From the NCBI GenBank assembly GCA_021791715.1, contig JAJYWB010000010.1, positions 1-64,000 on the forward strand: a DNA stretch of 64,000 bases. Direction: 5' to 3'. The notes beneath the pieces were generated by a model. The model did no database searches. It saw only the letters and a list, made by a program, of their open reading frames with translations, and was not told where the DNA came from. This document shows, piece after piece, positions 45,551 to 55,400 of the stretch. Every line of letters starts with the position of its first letter. Positions within the stretch are counted from its first letter, which is position 1. Made by a program: the position numbers and the translations under genes. This DNA is from Planctomycetota bacterium. GTDB taxonomy: Bacteria > Planctomycetota > Planctomycetia > Isosphaerales > Isosphaeraceae.

Positions 45551-48328
45551 ATGAAACCCAAACGGAGACGACCGGCCCGCTTATTCCCACGACTCGAACC
45601 GCTCGAAGCGCGAACCGTCCCCACCACGCTTGTCGCGCTCATCGACACCGGTGTCGACCTCTCAAGCACGGCCGACGCACCCTATTACGACCTCGCCGCG
45701 GGATACAACGCCTTCACCCAACAAACGACCGCGCAAGGCGGAAATTCGGTCGTTCAAGACAACGGGTACACCCCTTCGGGAACGCTTGGACACTGGCACG
45801 GATCGACCGTCGCCGATAACATCGTCGCCGGAATTCAGGCCGCCGAAAGTCAACCCGGTGCGAGTTCGGCGAACGTCCAGATCATGCCGATCCGGGTCAC
45901 CAATAGCGGCGGATACATCGATGATAGCGCTTTAATTCGTGGAATCTATTACGCCGTCAATCACGGCGCCGCCGCGATCAACCTCAGCGTCGCGTACACC
46001 TACGACCCCGTCGACACCACCCCCGGCGATCCCTACCAGGGTAAAACGCTCCAAGACGCGCTCGCCTACGCGCAGGCGAACAACGTCGTCGTCGTCACCG
46101 CGGCGGGCAACAACAGTTACAACATCGATACCCCCGGAGAGCCCGAAATCCTCTATCCCGCGGATTATCACACCCCCAATATGATCGTCGCGACCGCTGT
46201 CGATTCCCAGGGTAATCTAAGCCCCGTCGCCAACTGGGGAGACGTACACGTCGATCTCGGCGCCCCCACGCTCGGAAACAGCGGCGAAACGTCATACGCC
46301 GCGGGATACACGTCGGGTGTCGCCGCGGTCGTCGCCGCGCTCGATCCCGCTATGTCGGCGACACAAATCGTATCATATCTAGAAAAGTCCGCGTGGCCTT
46401 CTCCGTCGCTGCAAGGGCTGACGACGACGGGCGCCGTGATCAACCCGACGAACGCGATCCACGGAATCGTCGACCCCTACGCGCCCCTGGCGATCGACGC
46501 CGGCGGCCCCGCGGCCGGAAATTACGCGGCCGATACCGACGTGAGCGGAGGAGGCGTCTTTTCCACTTCCGCCGCGATCGACACTTCGAACGTCCTCAAC
46601 CCCGCGCCCCAATCGGTGTATCAAACCGCTCGTTACGGCGCTTTCACATATACATTCCCAAATCTTAACCCGGCGACGACTTATCAGGTGTCGCTCCAGT
46701 TCGCCGAAACGTTCTACACCGGTCCCGGTCAACGCTTGTTTAACGTTTTAATCAACGGATCCGTCGTCCTTAATCAATTTGATATTTACGCGACCGCGGG
46801 GGGAATGAACAAAGCGATCGAAGAAAATTTTTCCGCGACGCCGAACGCTTCGGGCCAAATCGTCGTTCAGTTTTTCGGCAATTCGGCGCTCGCCGGAATC
46901 GAGCTCACCCCGTTCCCGGCTACTCCCGCGGGCCTTGTCGCATCCGCCGAATCGACGAGCCAAATCAACCTGACCTGGAACGCCGACCCCGCGGCGACGA
47001 ACTTCGTGATCGATCGAAGCCCCAACGGAACGAGCGATTGGACCCAAATCGGAACGTCGACAACCAATTCGTTTACCGACACGGGTCTTCAAAACGGAAC
47101 GTCCTATTATTACGAGGTCCAGGCGGTCGATTCGGCGGGCTCGTCGCCGTTCAGCACGATCACCTCGGCGACGACCAACCCGATCCTGCCGATCCCCGAC
47201 GCCTTTTCGCTGGGACAAGACGGAGCGACCCTCGCGAGCCTCTCGCCGCTCCCGGGAGGTAATGGATACCAGGATGTTCATGTGGTACTAAGCAATCTTG
47301 ATCCGGCGCTCCCGATCGCGCGGGTCGTCGTCGATCGTCTGGGAGGAGGAGGGCTTTATCTCTCGAACGGAGCTCCGGGAACGTGGACGAGCGTCGTCGT
47401 TCGGAATGGATCGACGGGCGCTTATTCGACGACCGCCGATCTGTACTTCGAGCCCGATCGAACCGACGTCAATTATCCGTATCAATTCGACGTCTATTAT
47501 CAAGGAATCAACACTCCCGTAACAACCTTCGCGAACGTCACCGCGACGGTGAATCTTCCCGCGCCTTCGAACCCAGTCGCGGACTCGCTCGGTCAAGACG
47601 GTCACGACGTCGCGTCGCTCTCGAACGTCCCTTATAGCACGGGATATCAAGATGTTCATATCGTGCTCGGAAACCTGACGCCCAATCTCGCGATCAGTCG
47701 TGTGGTGGTCGATCGATTGGGAGGCGGAGGGTTGTATCTTTCGACGGGCGCTCCGGGAACTTGGTCGACCGTCGTCGTCCGCTCGGGAGCTCCGGGGAAT
47801 TACGCGAACTCCGCCGATTTGTATTTCGAGCCCGATCGAACCGACGTCAATTACCCATATCAGATTAGCGTTTATTATCAAGGATTGAGCGAACCGTTCA
47901 CGACATTCGTCGACGTCACCGCGACGGGGTACCTTCCCGATCCCAAAACCCCCGTCGCGACTTCGCTCGGCCAAGACGGTTCCGATTTTGCCGGGCTGAG
48001 CGCCACGCCCGGCGCCGACGGATACCAGGATGTTCATATTCGGCTTACCGGTCTCGATCCGACACAAGCGATCGCACGGGTCGCGATCATTCGCGACGGC
48101 GGAACGATTCAATATCTTTCGACGGGCGCTCCGGGAACGTGGACCGCGGTGACGAACCGAGCGATCGCCGGACCGAGCACTTATTCGACCTTCGCCGACG
48201 TTTACTTCCAGCCCGCGATCGACGAGACGAACCAACTTTATTGGATCGATATCTATTATGTCGGTGATTCTTCGCCGGTCGTCGTTCCGGTCGTCGTTTC
48301 GGACGTCGCGAAACTCCCCGACGCGTGA
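45551..48328 (+). CDS. Subtilisin-like protease with malectin-like, FN3 and three novel repeats
   Basis: The 925-aa product opens RLEPLEARTVP, an LEPR-type motif, with no clear signal peptide. The S8 triad is visible: Asp32 in LIDTGVD, His83 in GHWHGSTVADN, Ser248 in SGETSYAAG, and Asn187 in AAGNN. There is no prodomain. A malectin-like domain follows (IDAGGPAAGNYAADTDVSGG to about 460), then an FN3 domain (about 460-555). Three repeats of about 118 residues fill the rest, each beginning SLGQDG and carrying GYQDVHV and STGAPGTW. The repeats look like a carbohydrate-binding or adhesion module that I cannot name. Likely secreted and cell-surface bound. Confidence 0.88.
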   Translation: MKPKRRRPARLFPRLEPLEARTVPTTLVALIDTGVDLSSTADAPYYDLAAGYNAFTQQTTAQGGNSVVQDNGYTPSGTLGHWHGSTVADNIVAGIQAAESQPGASSANVQIMPIRVTNSGGYIDDSALIRGIYYAVNHGAAAINLSVAYTYDPVDTTPGDPYQGKTLQDALAYAQANNVVVVTAAGNNSYNIDTPGEPEILYPADYHTPNMIVATAVDSQGNLSPVANWGDVHVDLGAPTLGNSGETSYAAGYTSGVAAVVAALDPAMSATQIVSYLEKSAWPSPSLQGLTTTGAVINPTNAIHGIVDPYAPLAIDAGGPAAGNYAADTDVSGGGVFSTSAAIDTSNVLNPAPQSVYQTARYGAFTYTFPNLNPATTYQVSLQFAETFYTGPGQRLFNVLINGSVVLNQFDIYATAGGMNKAIEENFSATPNASGQIVVQFFGNSALAGIELTPFPATPAGLVASAESTSQINLTWNADPAATNFVIDRSPNGTSDWTQIGTSTTNSFTDTGLQNGTSYYYEVQAVDSAGSSPFSTITSATTNPILPIPDAFSLGQDGATLASLSPLPGGNGYQDVHVVLSNLDPALPIARVVVDRLGGGGLYLSNGAPGTWTSVVVRNGSTGAYSTTADLYFEPDRTDVNYPYQFDVYYQGINTPVTTFANVTATVNLPAPSNPVADSLGQDGHDVASLSNVPYSTGYQDVHIVLGNLTPNLAISRVVVDRLGGGGLYLSTGAPGTWSTVVVRSGAPGNYANSADLYFEPDRTDVNYPYQISVYYQGLSEPFTTFVDVTATGYLPDPKTPVATSLGQDGSDFAGLSATPGADGYQDVHIRLTGLDPTQAIARVAIIRDGGTIQYLSTGAPGTWTAVTNRAIAGPSTYSTFADVYFQPAIDETNQLYWIDIYYVGDSSPVVVPVVVSDVAKLPDA

Positions 48329-48642
48329 TCGACGCAAGATCGATTCTCCATGCAATCTTGGATATTCATATGAAGATCTTTAATTATCGATACACGTCCG
48401 ACCCAATCGCCGCATGTATTTGTATTTGCATTCGGGAGGGCGAGGCGCCGTCCGAGCCGGCGTTTGTATTTGTATTTGCATTCGGAAGGACGAGGCGCCG
48501 ACCGAGCCGTTATTTATTTATTTAAAACAAGAAAACCAAGACGGCTCACACGGCGGTTCGCTTTCCCCAAAGGGTTCGCCGGCCTGAAAGAATATTCTCA
48601 TAAGACATTGATCCATTCAGTTGCGGCGATTCACGATCGATC
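48329..48642. other. Convergent intergenic region with a degenerate palindromic element
   Basis: The only structure seen is the degenerate repeat at 48434-48568, between the stops of the protease and the giant TPR gene. The left-hand part has a repeated AT-rich stretch (GTATTTGTATTTGCATTCG). Confidence 0.6.
48434..48568. repeat. Divergent palindromic element with duplicated left arm
   Basis: Two left-arm-like copies are at 48434-48459 (GGGAGGGCGAGGCGCCGTCC, then GAGCCG) and 48484-48509 (GGAAGGACGAGGCGCCGACC, then GAGCCG). They pair with a right-arm-like stretch at 48541-48568 (ACGGCTCACACGGCGG, then TTCGC). The AACCTCC core of the other elements is replaced by GGCGCCG. It sits between convergent genes, like the 8.8-kb copy, so it is probably an older relative of the same family. 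Confidence 0.75.
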
Positions 48643-51600
48643 TCACTTCGGCGCGGGTTTGGGATTGGGATCGGGCTTCGCCGTCGACGACGCTTTGAGC
48701 TTCTCCCTCCATTCGGCAGCCTTTTCGGGCTTGCCCCACGCTTCGTAAAGCGAAACGATCCGCGCCGCGGCTTCGGGAAGAGATATCTTCCCATCTAATG
48801 GAATCTTAGCCTCGAGAGCTATCATCCCCTCATATCCTTGAATCAAAAGAGGCTCGGCTTCTGCGAATTTATTTTGTCCGGAGAGCGCTCCTCCGAGAAG
48901 GTTCATAACGGAGTACCGGCCCCATTTCTGCGGGAATTTATTCTCAATGATCGATAATGATTCGCGTAGCAACGACTCGGCTTCGGCGTTCTTGTTTTCC
49001 CACAGCAGAACTCGCCCGAGACAGAGCAGTTCCGTCGCAAGCTTGTCATCGACTACCGGCTCGGATCGGCGAGTTTGAGCGAGAATCTCACGTCTTATCG
49101 TCTCGGCTTTCGACCACTGTTTATCGAATTCGTAACCCCAGGCGAGATTCGATCGAGCGTCAATCGTGAAGGAGTGATCGGGCCCGAGATCCGCCTCTAA
49201 AATCTTGAAATTCATCTCGTAGAGCTTGATCCCCTTGGCGATATTCCTATTGAACAAATAAGCTTTTGCCAATTGATTACGAGTTTCGAGCGTATCATAA
49301 TCGCCGAGTCCGGATTCGGCCTCATATTGCGAAAGGCTCGTCTCGAACAGTGGAATCGCCTCCGCGAATCGGCCAGAATCGAAGAGGATCGACGCAAGCT
49401 GATTGCGCATGAATCTTGTAGTCTTATGATTTGCCCCATAAGTTTTCTCAAACTGGTTCATAATCGGATCAAGGAGAGCGATCGCCTCTTCGGTTCGCCC
49501 GGACCGTAGATATATTTTAGCGAGATTCCCGCGACATAAAATCGACGCCATATGGGTTAAACCATATCGCGATTCTATTTGTTTATGGATTTCTTTCATC
49601 ATCAACGTCGACTTAGCGAGTTTTCCGACATCGGCGTAGGCGTCAACCAGAGCTAATCGAGCGGCGAACGTCTCGAGGCCGGCGGGTCCGAGAACGGACT
49701 CCCTCCCTGCTATAATCGTCTCAAGTTGAGGAATCGCCTCGACCGCCCGATCGGCCTCGATGTATGTTATCGCGAGAGTTTCTCGCATCGTCGACAACAA
49801 AGGATGGTTCGGCTGGACGAGTCGTCCCAACCGGCCGACGCTCTCTTCCATCAGAGCGACGGCTTCGATGACTCGCCCCGATTTTCGCAAAGCCCTCGCG
49901 ACGCTCATACGATCGGCTATCGTCTGCATATGATCTTTGCCATAATTCTGCTCGGCTCGCGCGAGGTTAGCCTCGAGGAGCGGGATCGTTTCCTCCGCGC
50001 GACCGGCTTTTTCATAAGCCTGGATGAGATCGTCGCCGCGCTCGATCGTCTTGGGGTGATCGGCGCCGACTTTGCCCTTCGAGTCTTTATAGAGATTTTC
50101 TAACATTTTTATGGCCTTTGTATTTTTCCGCGCGTTCAGGTAAACGTGAGCGAGGATATAACGCAGCGACTCGGTTTCAGGATCTTCGACGCCGACCTTG
50201 GACTCATAATGCTTAAGAGTTCTTTCGTATAACGGAATCGCGTCATCGAATCGGCCGATCAGAGTAAACGTGGTTGCGAGAAACAGAACGTTATTTACGA
50301 CGTCTTCGTGATCTGCGTCGAATTTCGCCTCGCGTCGCTTCAAATTCTTCATCGAAAGCGCGATCGCTTCGTCGTTTCGACCCCCGGCGAGATAAGCCGA
50401 CGCGAGGTTATCGCCGAACTCAAGCGTTCTCGGATCGTCGACCCCTATCCATCTTTCACAATTTTTCAAAGACTCCTCGAGCAGTCGAATCGCTTCCACG
50501 ACCCGACCCGATTCGCGATATAACGAAGCGAGCTCGAATGCGCATGAAAGCGTACCGATACTATCGCAGCCGTAGTAATATGATCTTTGTTTATAACTGG
50601 TCTCATACAGCGGTATCGCGTCGACCAAACGTCCTGAGCGACTGTAAACGTCGGCGAGAAGTTCTCGCACGCCGATCGTCGCTATACTTTCTTTCCCAAT
50701 CTCGTTTTCAAATCGCTCGCACTTCATTTTGAGGATTCCAATCGCATCGCCGAATCGATTTGATTTTACATATGCTTCTATGATATATTTCATATATTCT
50801 AATGATTCATGACTACCTAGTCCTTGGCGATTTTCAAGCCGCTTGAGGTATTCATCCAAGATCCGAATCGACTCGGCGAAACGCCCTGAATCGATGTATG
50901 CGACGCCGAGCATGACCTTTAACTTCAACTCATCGGTTTCGTCATGGCCTAATTTATCTTCGACCATCTTGAGAGTCGTCTCGATGAACGGAATACCCTC
51001 GTTTATCCGACCCGACGCAAAATATGCCAATCCGAGATTGACACGATTGTTAATACAATCGCGGTGATCAGGTCCGAGTTTGGCCTCGCGTCGTTTGAGG
51101 TTGATTTCGAAGAGCGAAATCGCCTCGGGAGCTCGATTCGACAATCTCAATGTCGTCGCGAATTCGTCTCGAACTTTGAGACGAAGCGGGTGATCGAGTT
51201 CGAGCTTGGCCTCGCACTCTTTAACAGCCTTCTCCAAGATCGATAAAGCCTCGGTCAAGCGCCCAATTTCCGAGTACGCCGCCGCGAGGTTTACGCGAGA
51301 GTCGATCGTATCGAGATGGTGTGCGCCCAGCATCTTCTCGCGCTCGTTGCCGACATACTGGAGCAGGTCGATCGCTCGTCGTTTCATTCCAAAACTTAGA
51401 TAAATACGTCCCATCTCGTTGAGAATCGCCGTCTTGATACGCTCATTCGAGGCGATTCGGTCTTCATTCTTCACCTTCACGTCGTTATTACGATCGCCAA
51501 CCTTATCTTTTATATTTAAATTATCAACTGTGATTTTTTTCTTGTCTTGTTCGTTGATTTGATCGGCTCGATCGCGCACTTGTTGAAATGCTTCGATCGT

Positions 51601-52074
51601 CGCCCGGCTCCCGACATTCTCTCGGCCGAAATCGGGAGAAAAAGATTCCGCACCGATCGTTTCGTACCGCGCAGCGAGTATCGCCGCGGCGATCAAGAAA
51701 ATACGTCCGCCGAACGCGTTCCAGCCCAATCGGTATGTTTTGTTACTCCGATTCGTCTGATTCGAATCGGCTTGTGAATTGTGTCGATTGTCGCTTGAAA
51801 CACCGAGCTCGGCGTCGTCGAGCGAGGTCGGGTGATATTCGATCTCGTTGATACCGATTCGAAGGGCGCCGTCAATCGAAGCGTAATCGGAGTGTTCAGA
51901 CGCGTTCCGAGAGGGATCGTCGCGGAAGTCGTAGGATTGTTTTCGAGGCCCGATCGAGAGATCGACCTGCGAGCTCGCGTGCTCGTCGCCGGATTGGATC
52001 GGATCGAGACCGGCCGTTAGATCGATGGATTCGATGATTTTGAGAGCGTGGTTGTCCGATACATGTTCGCTCAT
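48643..52074 (-). CDS. Giant TPR protein, kinase-less paralogue of the neighbouring kinase-TPR
   Basis: I chose ATG 52074, preceded by GAGGAG (frame open to 52317), giving 1143 aa. There is a soluble N-terminus of about 115 residues, a membrane helix (FGGRIFLIAAAILAARYE), and about 19 kinesin-light-chain-type TPR units of 42 residues (for example DHPLLSTMRETLAITYIEAD). The last 75 residues closely match the end of the kinase-TPR protein downstream of it in the window: both have IVSLYEAWGKPEKAAEWREK and end in K-P-A-x-K. No kinase motif remains. It is probably a paralogue that kept the membrane and TPR parts only. Partner unknown. Confidence 0.85.
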   Translation of the reverse strand: MSEHVSDNHALKIIESIDLTAGLDPIQSGDEHASSQVDLSIGPRKQSYDFRDDPSRNASEHSDYASIDGALRIGINEIEYHPTSLDDAELGVSSDNRHNSQADSNQTNRSNKTYRLGWNAFGGRIFLIAAAILAARYETIGAESFSPDFGRENVGSRATIEAFQQVRDRADQINEQDKKKITVDNLNIKDKVGDRNNDVKVKNEDRIASNERIKTAILNEMGRIYLSFGMKRRAIDLLQYVGNEREKMLGAHHLDTIDSRVNLAAAYSEIGRLTEALSILEKAVKECEAKLELDHPLRLKVRDEFATTLRLSNRAPEAISLFEINLKRREAKLGPDHRDCINNRVNLGLAYFASGRINEGIPFIETTLKMVEDKLGHDETDELKLKVMLGVAYIDSGRFAESIRILDEYLKRLENRQGLGSHESLEYMKYIIEAYVKSNRFGDAIGILKMKCERFENEIGKESIATIGVRELLADVYSRSGRLVDAIPLYETSYKQRSYYYGCDSIGTLSCAFELASLYRESGRVVEAIRLLEESLKNCERWIGVDDPRTLEFGDNLASAYLAGGRNDEAIALSMKNLKRREAKFDADHEDVVNNVLFLATTFTLIGRFDDAIPLYERTLKHYESKVGVEDPETESLRYILAHVYLNARKNTKAIKMLENLYKDSKGKVGADHPKTIERGDDLIQAYEKAGRAEETIPLLEANLARAEQNYGKDHMQTIADRMSVARALRKSGRVIEAVALMEESVGRLGRLVQPNHPLLSTMRETLAITYIEADRAVEAIPQLETIIAGRESVLGPAGLETFAARLALVDAYADVGKLAKSTLMMKEIHKQIESRYGLTHMASILCRGNLAKIYLRSGRTEEAIALLDPIMNQFEKTYGANHKTTRFMRNQLASILFDSGRFAEAIPLFETSLSQYEAESGLGDYDTLETRNQLAKAYLFNRNIAKGIKLYEMNFKILEADLGPDHSFTIDARSNLAWGYEFDKQWSKAETIRREILAQTRRSEPVVDDKLATELLCLGRVLLWENKNAEAESLLRESLSIIENKFPQKWGRYSVMNLLGGALSGQNKFAEAEPLLIQGYEGMIALEAKIPLDGKISLPEAAARIVSLYEAWGKPEKAAEWREKLKASSTAKPDPNPKPAPK

Positions 52075-52475
52075 CGCCTTCTCCTCGTTCGAGATCGATT
52101 TGAGTTCCCACCTTAACATGCGAATTTGAGGATCCAGATGCGCAGCTTGCCGGTGAGATTTTTGAAAGTTTCTGGAACCGACGATCGCTTCGAATCGCGT
52201 TTTTTTCAAGCCGCGTGCATCGCCGATCCAAGCCGATCGGCGCGAGCAAGTCGCGGTCGACAAGCGAAACGAAGCGGTCAGGGACCGTCCGGATCGGTGG
52301 TCGGCGGCGATGCGCAACTATTCAAGCGTTTTCCATGGGACGAACGGGTGAGAGAAAGAGTTACGATCGCAACATCGCATTCATTGTGAATTATTATTGC
52401 ATATTATGATCGTCTCCTATTCATTCTGGATCTCGAGTGCACGACGATGGAAGTGAAAGATCGGCCGCGGACGAT
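52075..52475. other. Intergenic region between the two TPR genes
   Basis: No gene is supported. I looked for remnants of a kinase domain belonging to the 48.6-kb paralogue and saw none in the frames. A short AT-rich patch at 52375-52420 is a candidate promoter area. Confidence 0.4.
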
Positions 52476-55400
52476 TCACTTTGAAGCGGGTTTTGGATCG
52501 GCGTCGGGATTCGCCGCTCGAGAGGCTTTGAGCTTCTCCCTCCATTCGGCCGCTTTTTCCGGCTTTCCCCAGGCTTCGTAGAGCGAAACGATTCGCTCGG
52601 CAGCATTGACGATGAATTTCTGAGCATTCTCCGCAATTTTGGTTTCGCGAGCATTCAGCCCTAGATATCCTTGAATCAGAAGCGGCTCGGCTTCGGCGAA
52701 TTTCTTTTGTCCGATTAGAGAATCGCCGAGCAGGCTCATCGTGCTGAACCGAGCCCAATCTTCGGGTTGATTCTTTTCTTGGATCGCCAGGCACTCGCGA
52801 AGGAACGGCTCGGCTTCGGCCGACTTTTTTTGCAGGAGCAAGTTATTGCCAAGAATCATCAAGGGGATGATGAGGGCGGGACTATCGTTTCGTAAACATC
52901 GGCGTTGACGCTCGAGAAAATCGCGGATGAGAGCATCGACTTTTTCTCGTTGTTTTATAGATTCGTATATATACGCAAATTTATCTAGGACATGTATCGT
53001 AAGGCGGTCGCCTGGACCGTACTTTGATTCATAGAGCTTGAGATTCGCTTCAAATAGCCGAATCGCGTCGTCGATTCGGCCGCCGACTCTATAAGCGTCT
53101 GCGAGATTGGTTCGAGTAATAAGGGTTTCTGAATGGTCGATTCCATTTTTTGTCTCTCGCTGCTTAAGCGTCGTTTCAAGGAGCGGGATCGCCGTATCAA
53201 ATCGACCGTCTTCGATATAAGCGATAGCGAGGTTGTTTCGCGCGCTCAGCATAAGTTCGTGATCGGGTGCGAGCTTGGCGGTCAATCGATCCAAGGCCTT
53301 CTGATTCAAAGCGACGGCGTCTCTCTTACGACCTACCGATTGATAGAGTTTTACAAGATTATTGCGGCATGTCATCAAGATCGATTCATCGACGTTTTGA
53401 TCGGCCTCGGAGCGATTGAGAACCATTTCATAAAGATACATTGCTTCGTTGGTTCTGCCGACACTTTTATACGAATTCGCAAGGGTGATTCTGCAAATGA
53501 TCGTATCCGAACGATCGGGACCGATCTGAGTTTCCATTAAATTTAGGATTTTTTCATTCAATAAAACGGCTTCCGCGTTGCGTCCGGCGGTCAAATAGAG
53601 AGAACCGAGATCGACCCCGCATTTCCTCTTCAGAGGATGATCGATCCCGAGCTTGGTCTCGATTTGGTTGAGGATCGATTCGTAAAGTGATATCGCTTCT
53701 TCGGTTCGTTTCGCCACGCGATACGCCGATGCGAGATCGATACGGCAGGCGATCGTGTCGGGGTGGTCGAGACCAAGTTTAGATTCTCGACGATTGAGAA
53801 TCCTTCGAAATTGTTCGATCGATTCGGCGTAGCGTCCAGCCTCCGCGTAAGCGCAAGCGAGGTTCTTCATGCATAATTGACTATTAGGATGGTCCGGTCC
53901 GAACTTGGATAAATGTAGTTTGACGTTCAACTCATGCATGACGACCGCATCGCCCGATCGTTTGGCGAAACGATAGGATTGAGCAAGGTTGTTCCGTGCT
54001 ATTAAAATATTATTATTATCACTTCCAAGCGTTTTCTCGCATTGGTTCAGCAACTTCTCGTAAAGTGCGATCGCGTCGGCGAAGCGGAGCGCGGAATTGT
54101 AGTTCTCCGCGAGGTTTATGCGTCGCCTGATCGTATCGGGGTGATCGGGTCCGAGTTTTGCTTCGGTCATTTTGAAATTCGTTTCAAAAAGCTCGAATGC
54201 GACGGATTGTTTTCCCGCATCCATTTTGGCGCTTGCGAGATTGTCGCGAACAATTAATGTTTCGGGGTGATCGGCGCCGAGCTTGGAAATCATTTGATTT
54301 AGCGTCGACTCCAATAAGGCGACGGCTTCAGCGGTTCGATGCGCTTCTTTGTAAGACATTGCGAGATTTTTTCGAGTGTTTAATGTATCGGGATGGTCGA
54401 AACCTAAATCGGTCTCCATCCTCCTCAAGGTTTTTTCAAATAACTCGATCGCTTCGCCGAATCTACCCGATTTTCGAACGGCGTCGGCGAGATTCTTTCG
54501 CGGCTCAGGATTACCAGGGTGGTTTTTTCCATTTTTCTCCTCCAATCTCCCTGATTTGGATTCGCGAAGCGCGATCGCCTCGGAGTCGCGGCATAGCTTT
54601 GAATATGTCGTTATAAAATTACATTTAATCATGAGCGTACTGGGATGGTCTGGCCCGAACTTGTCTTCGATCCGTTTGAGATATGAATCTAAAAGAGATT
54701 CGGCCTTTTCGACGCGCCCTAGAGAAATATATACTGATGCAAGATTCATTAGATCTGTAAATGTTTCGGTGACGTCGGAACCGAAATTGGTCAGACTTCG
54801 TTCGGCGGTCTTCTCAAGTAGGGGAACGGCTTCGGCGTAGCGGCCCGCTAACTTATAGGCTTGACCAAGGAACCCGAGACCGACGAGATAATACGGATGG
54901 TCGACGCCAAGCTTGGATTCGGCGTATTTTAAGTTTTTCTCGAGAATGGAGATCGCCTCCAAATATCTGGCTGTGTCAATATACAATTTTGCCAGCATAT
55001 TACGAGACAGGATCGTGTCGGGGTGGTCGAATCCGAGTTTCGCCTCGGACATCTTGAAATTTTTCTCGAATTGAGCTACGGCGTCCGTTAAACGACCGGC
55101 GGACTGGTAAACACATGCTAAATTGTGGTGACAAGCGAGAGTATCCGGGTGATACGGACCGAACCTCGCTTCCGTTCGTTTAAGCGTCGATTCGAGCATA
55201 GAGACGGCTTCGCCGATTCTTCCCGCCTGTTGATACTCCATGCCCAGATTGTTACGAATCGATAGAGATGTCGGATGGTCGGCCCCCATAGCCGCCTCTT
55301 CGCTTTTGAGAAGGGACTCGTGCAAGGCGATCGCTTCGGATAATCGTCCCGCTGACGCGTATGCGCGACCTAGACAGTTAATTGTTATTTTAATACTTGC

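Noticed and set aside
47288-48355. Minus-strand open frame of about 355 codons within the protease repeats
   Set aside because: Antisense to three clear protein repeats; it mirrors their periodicity and has no domain.
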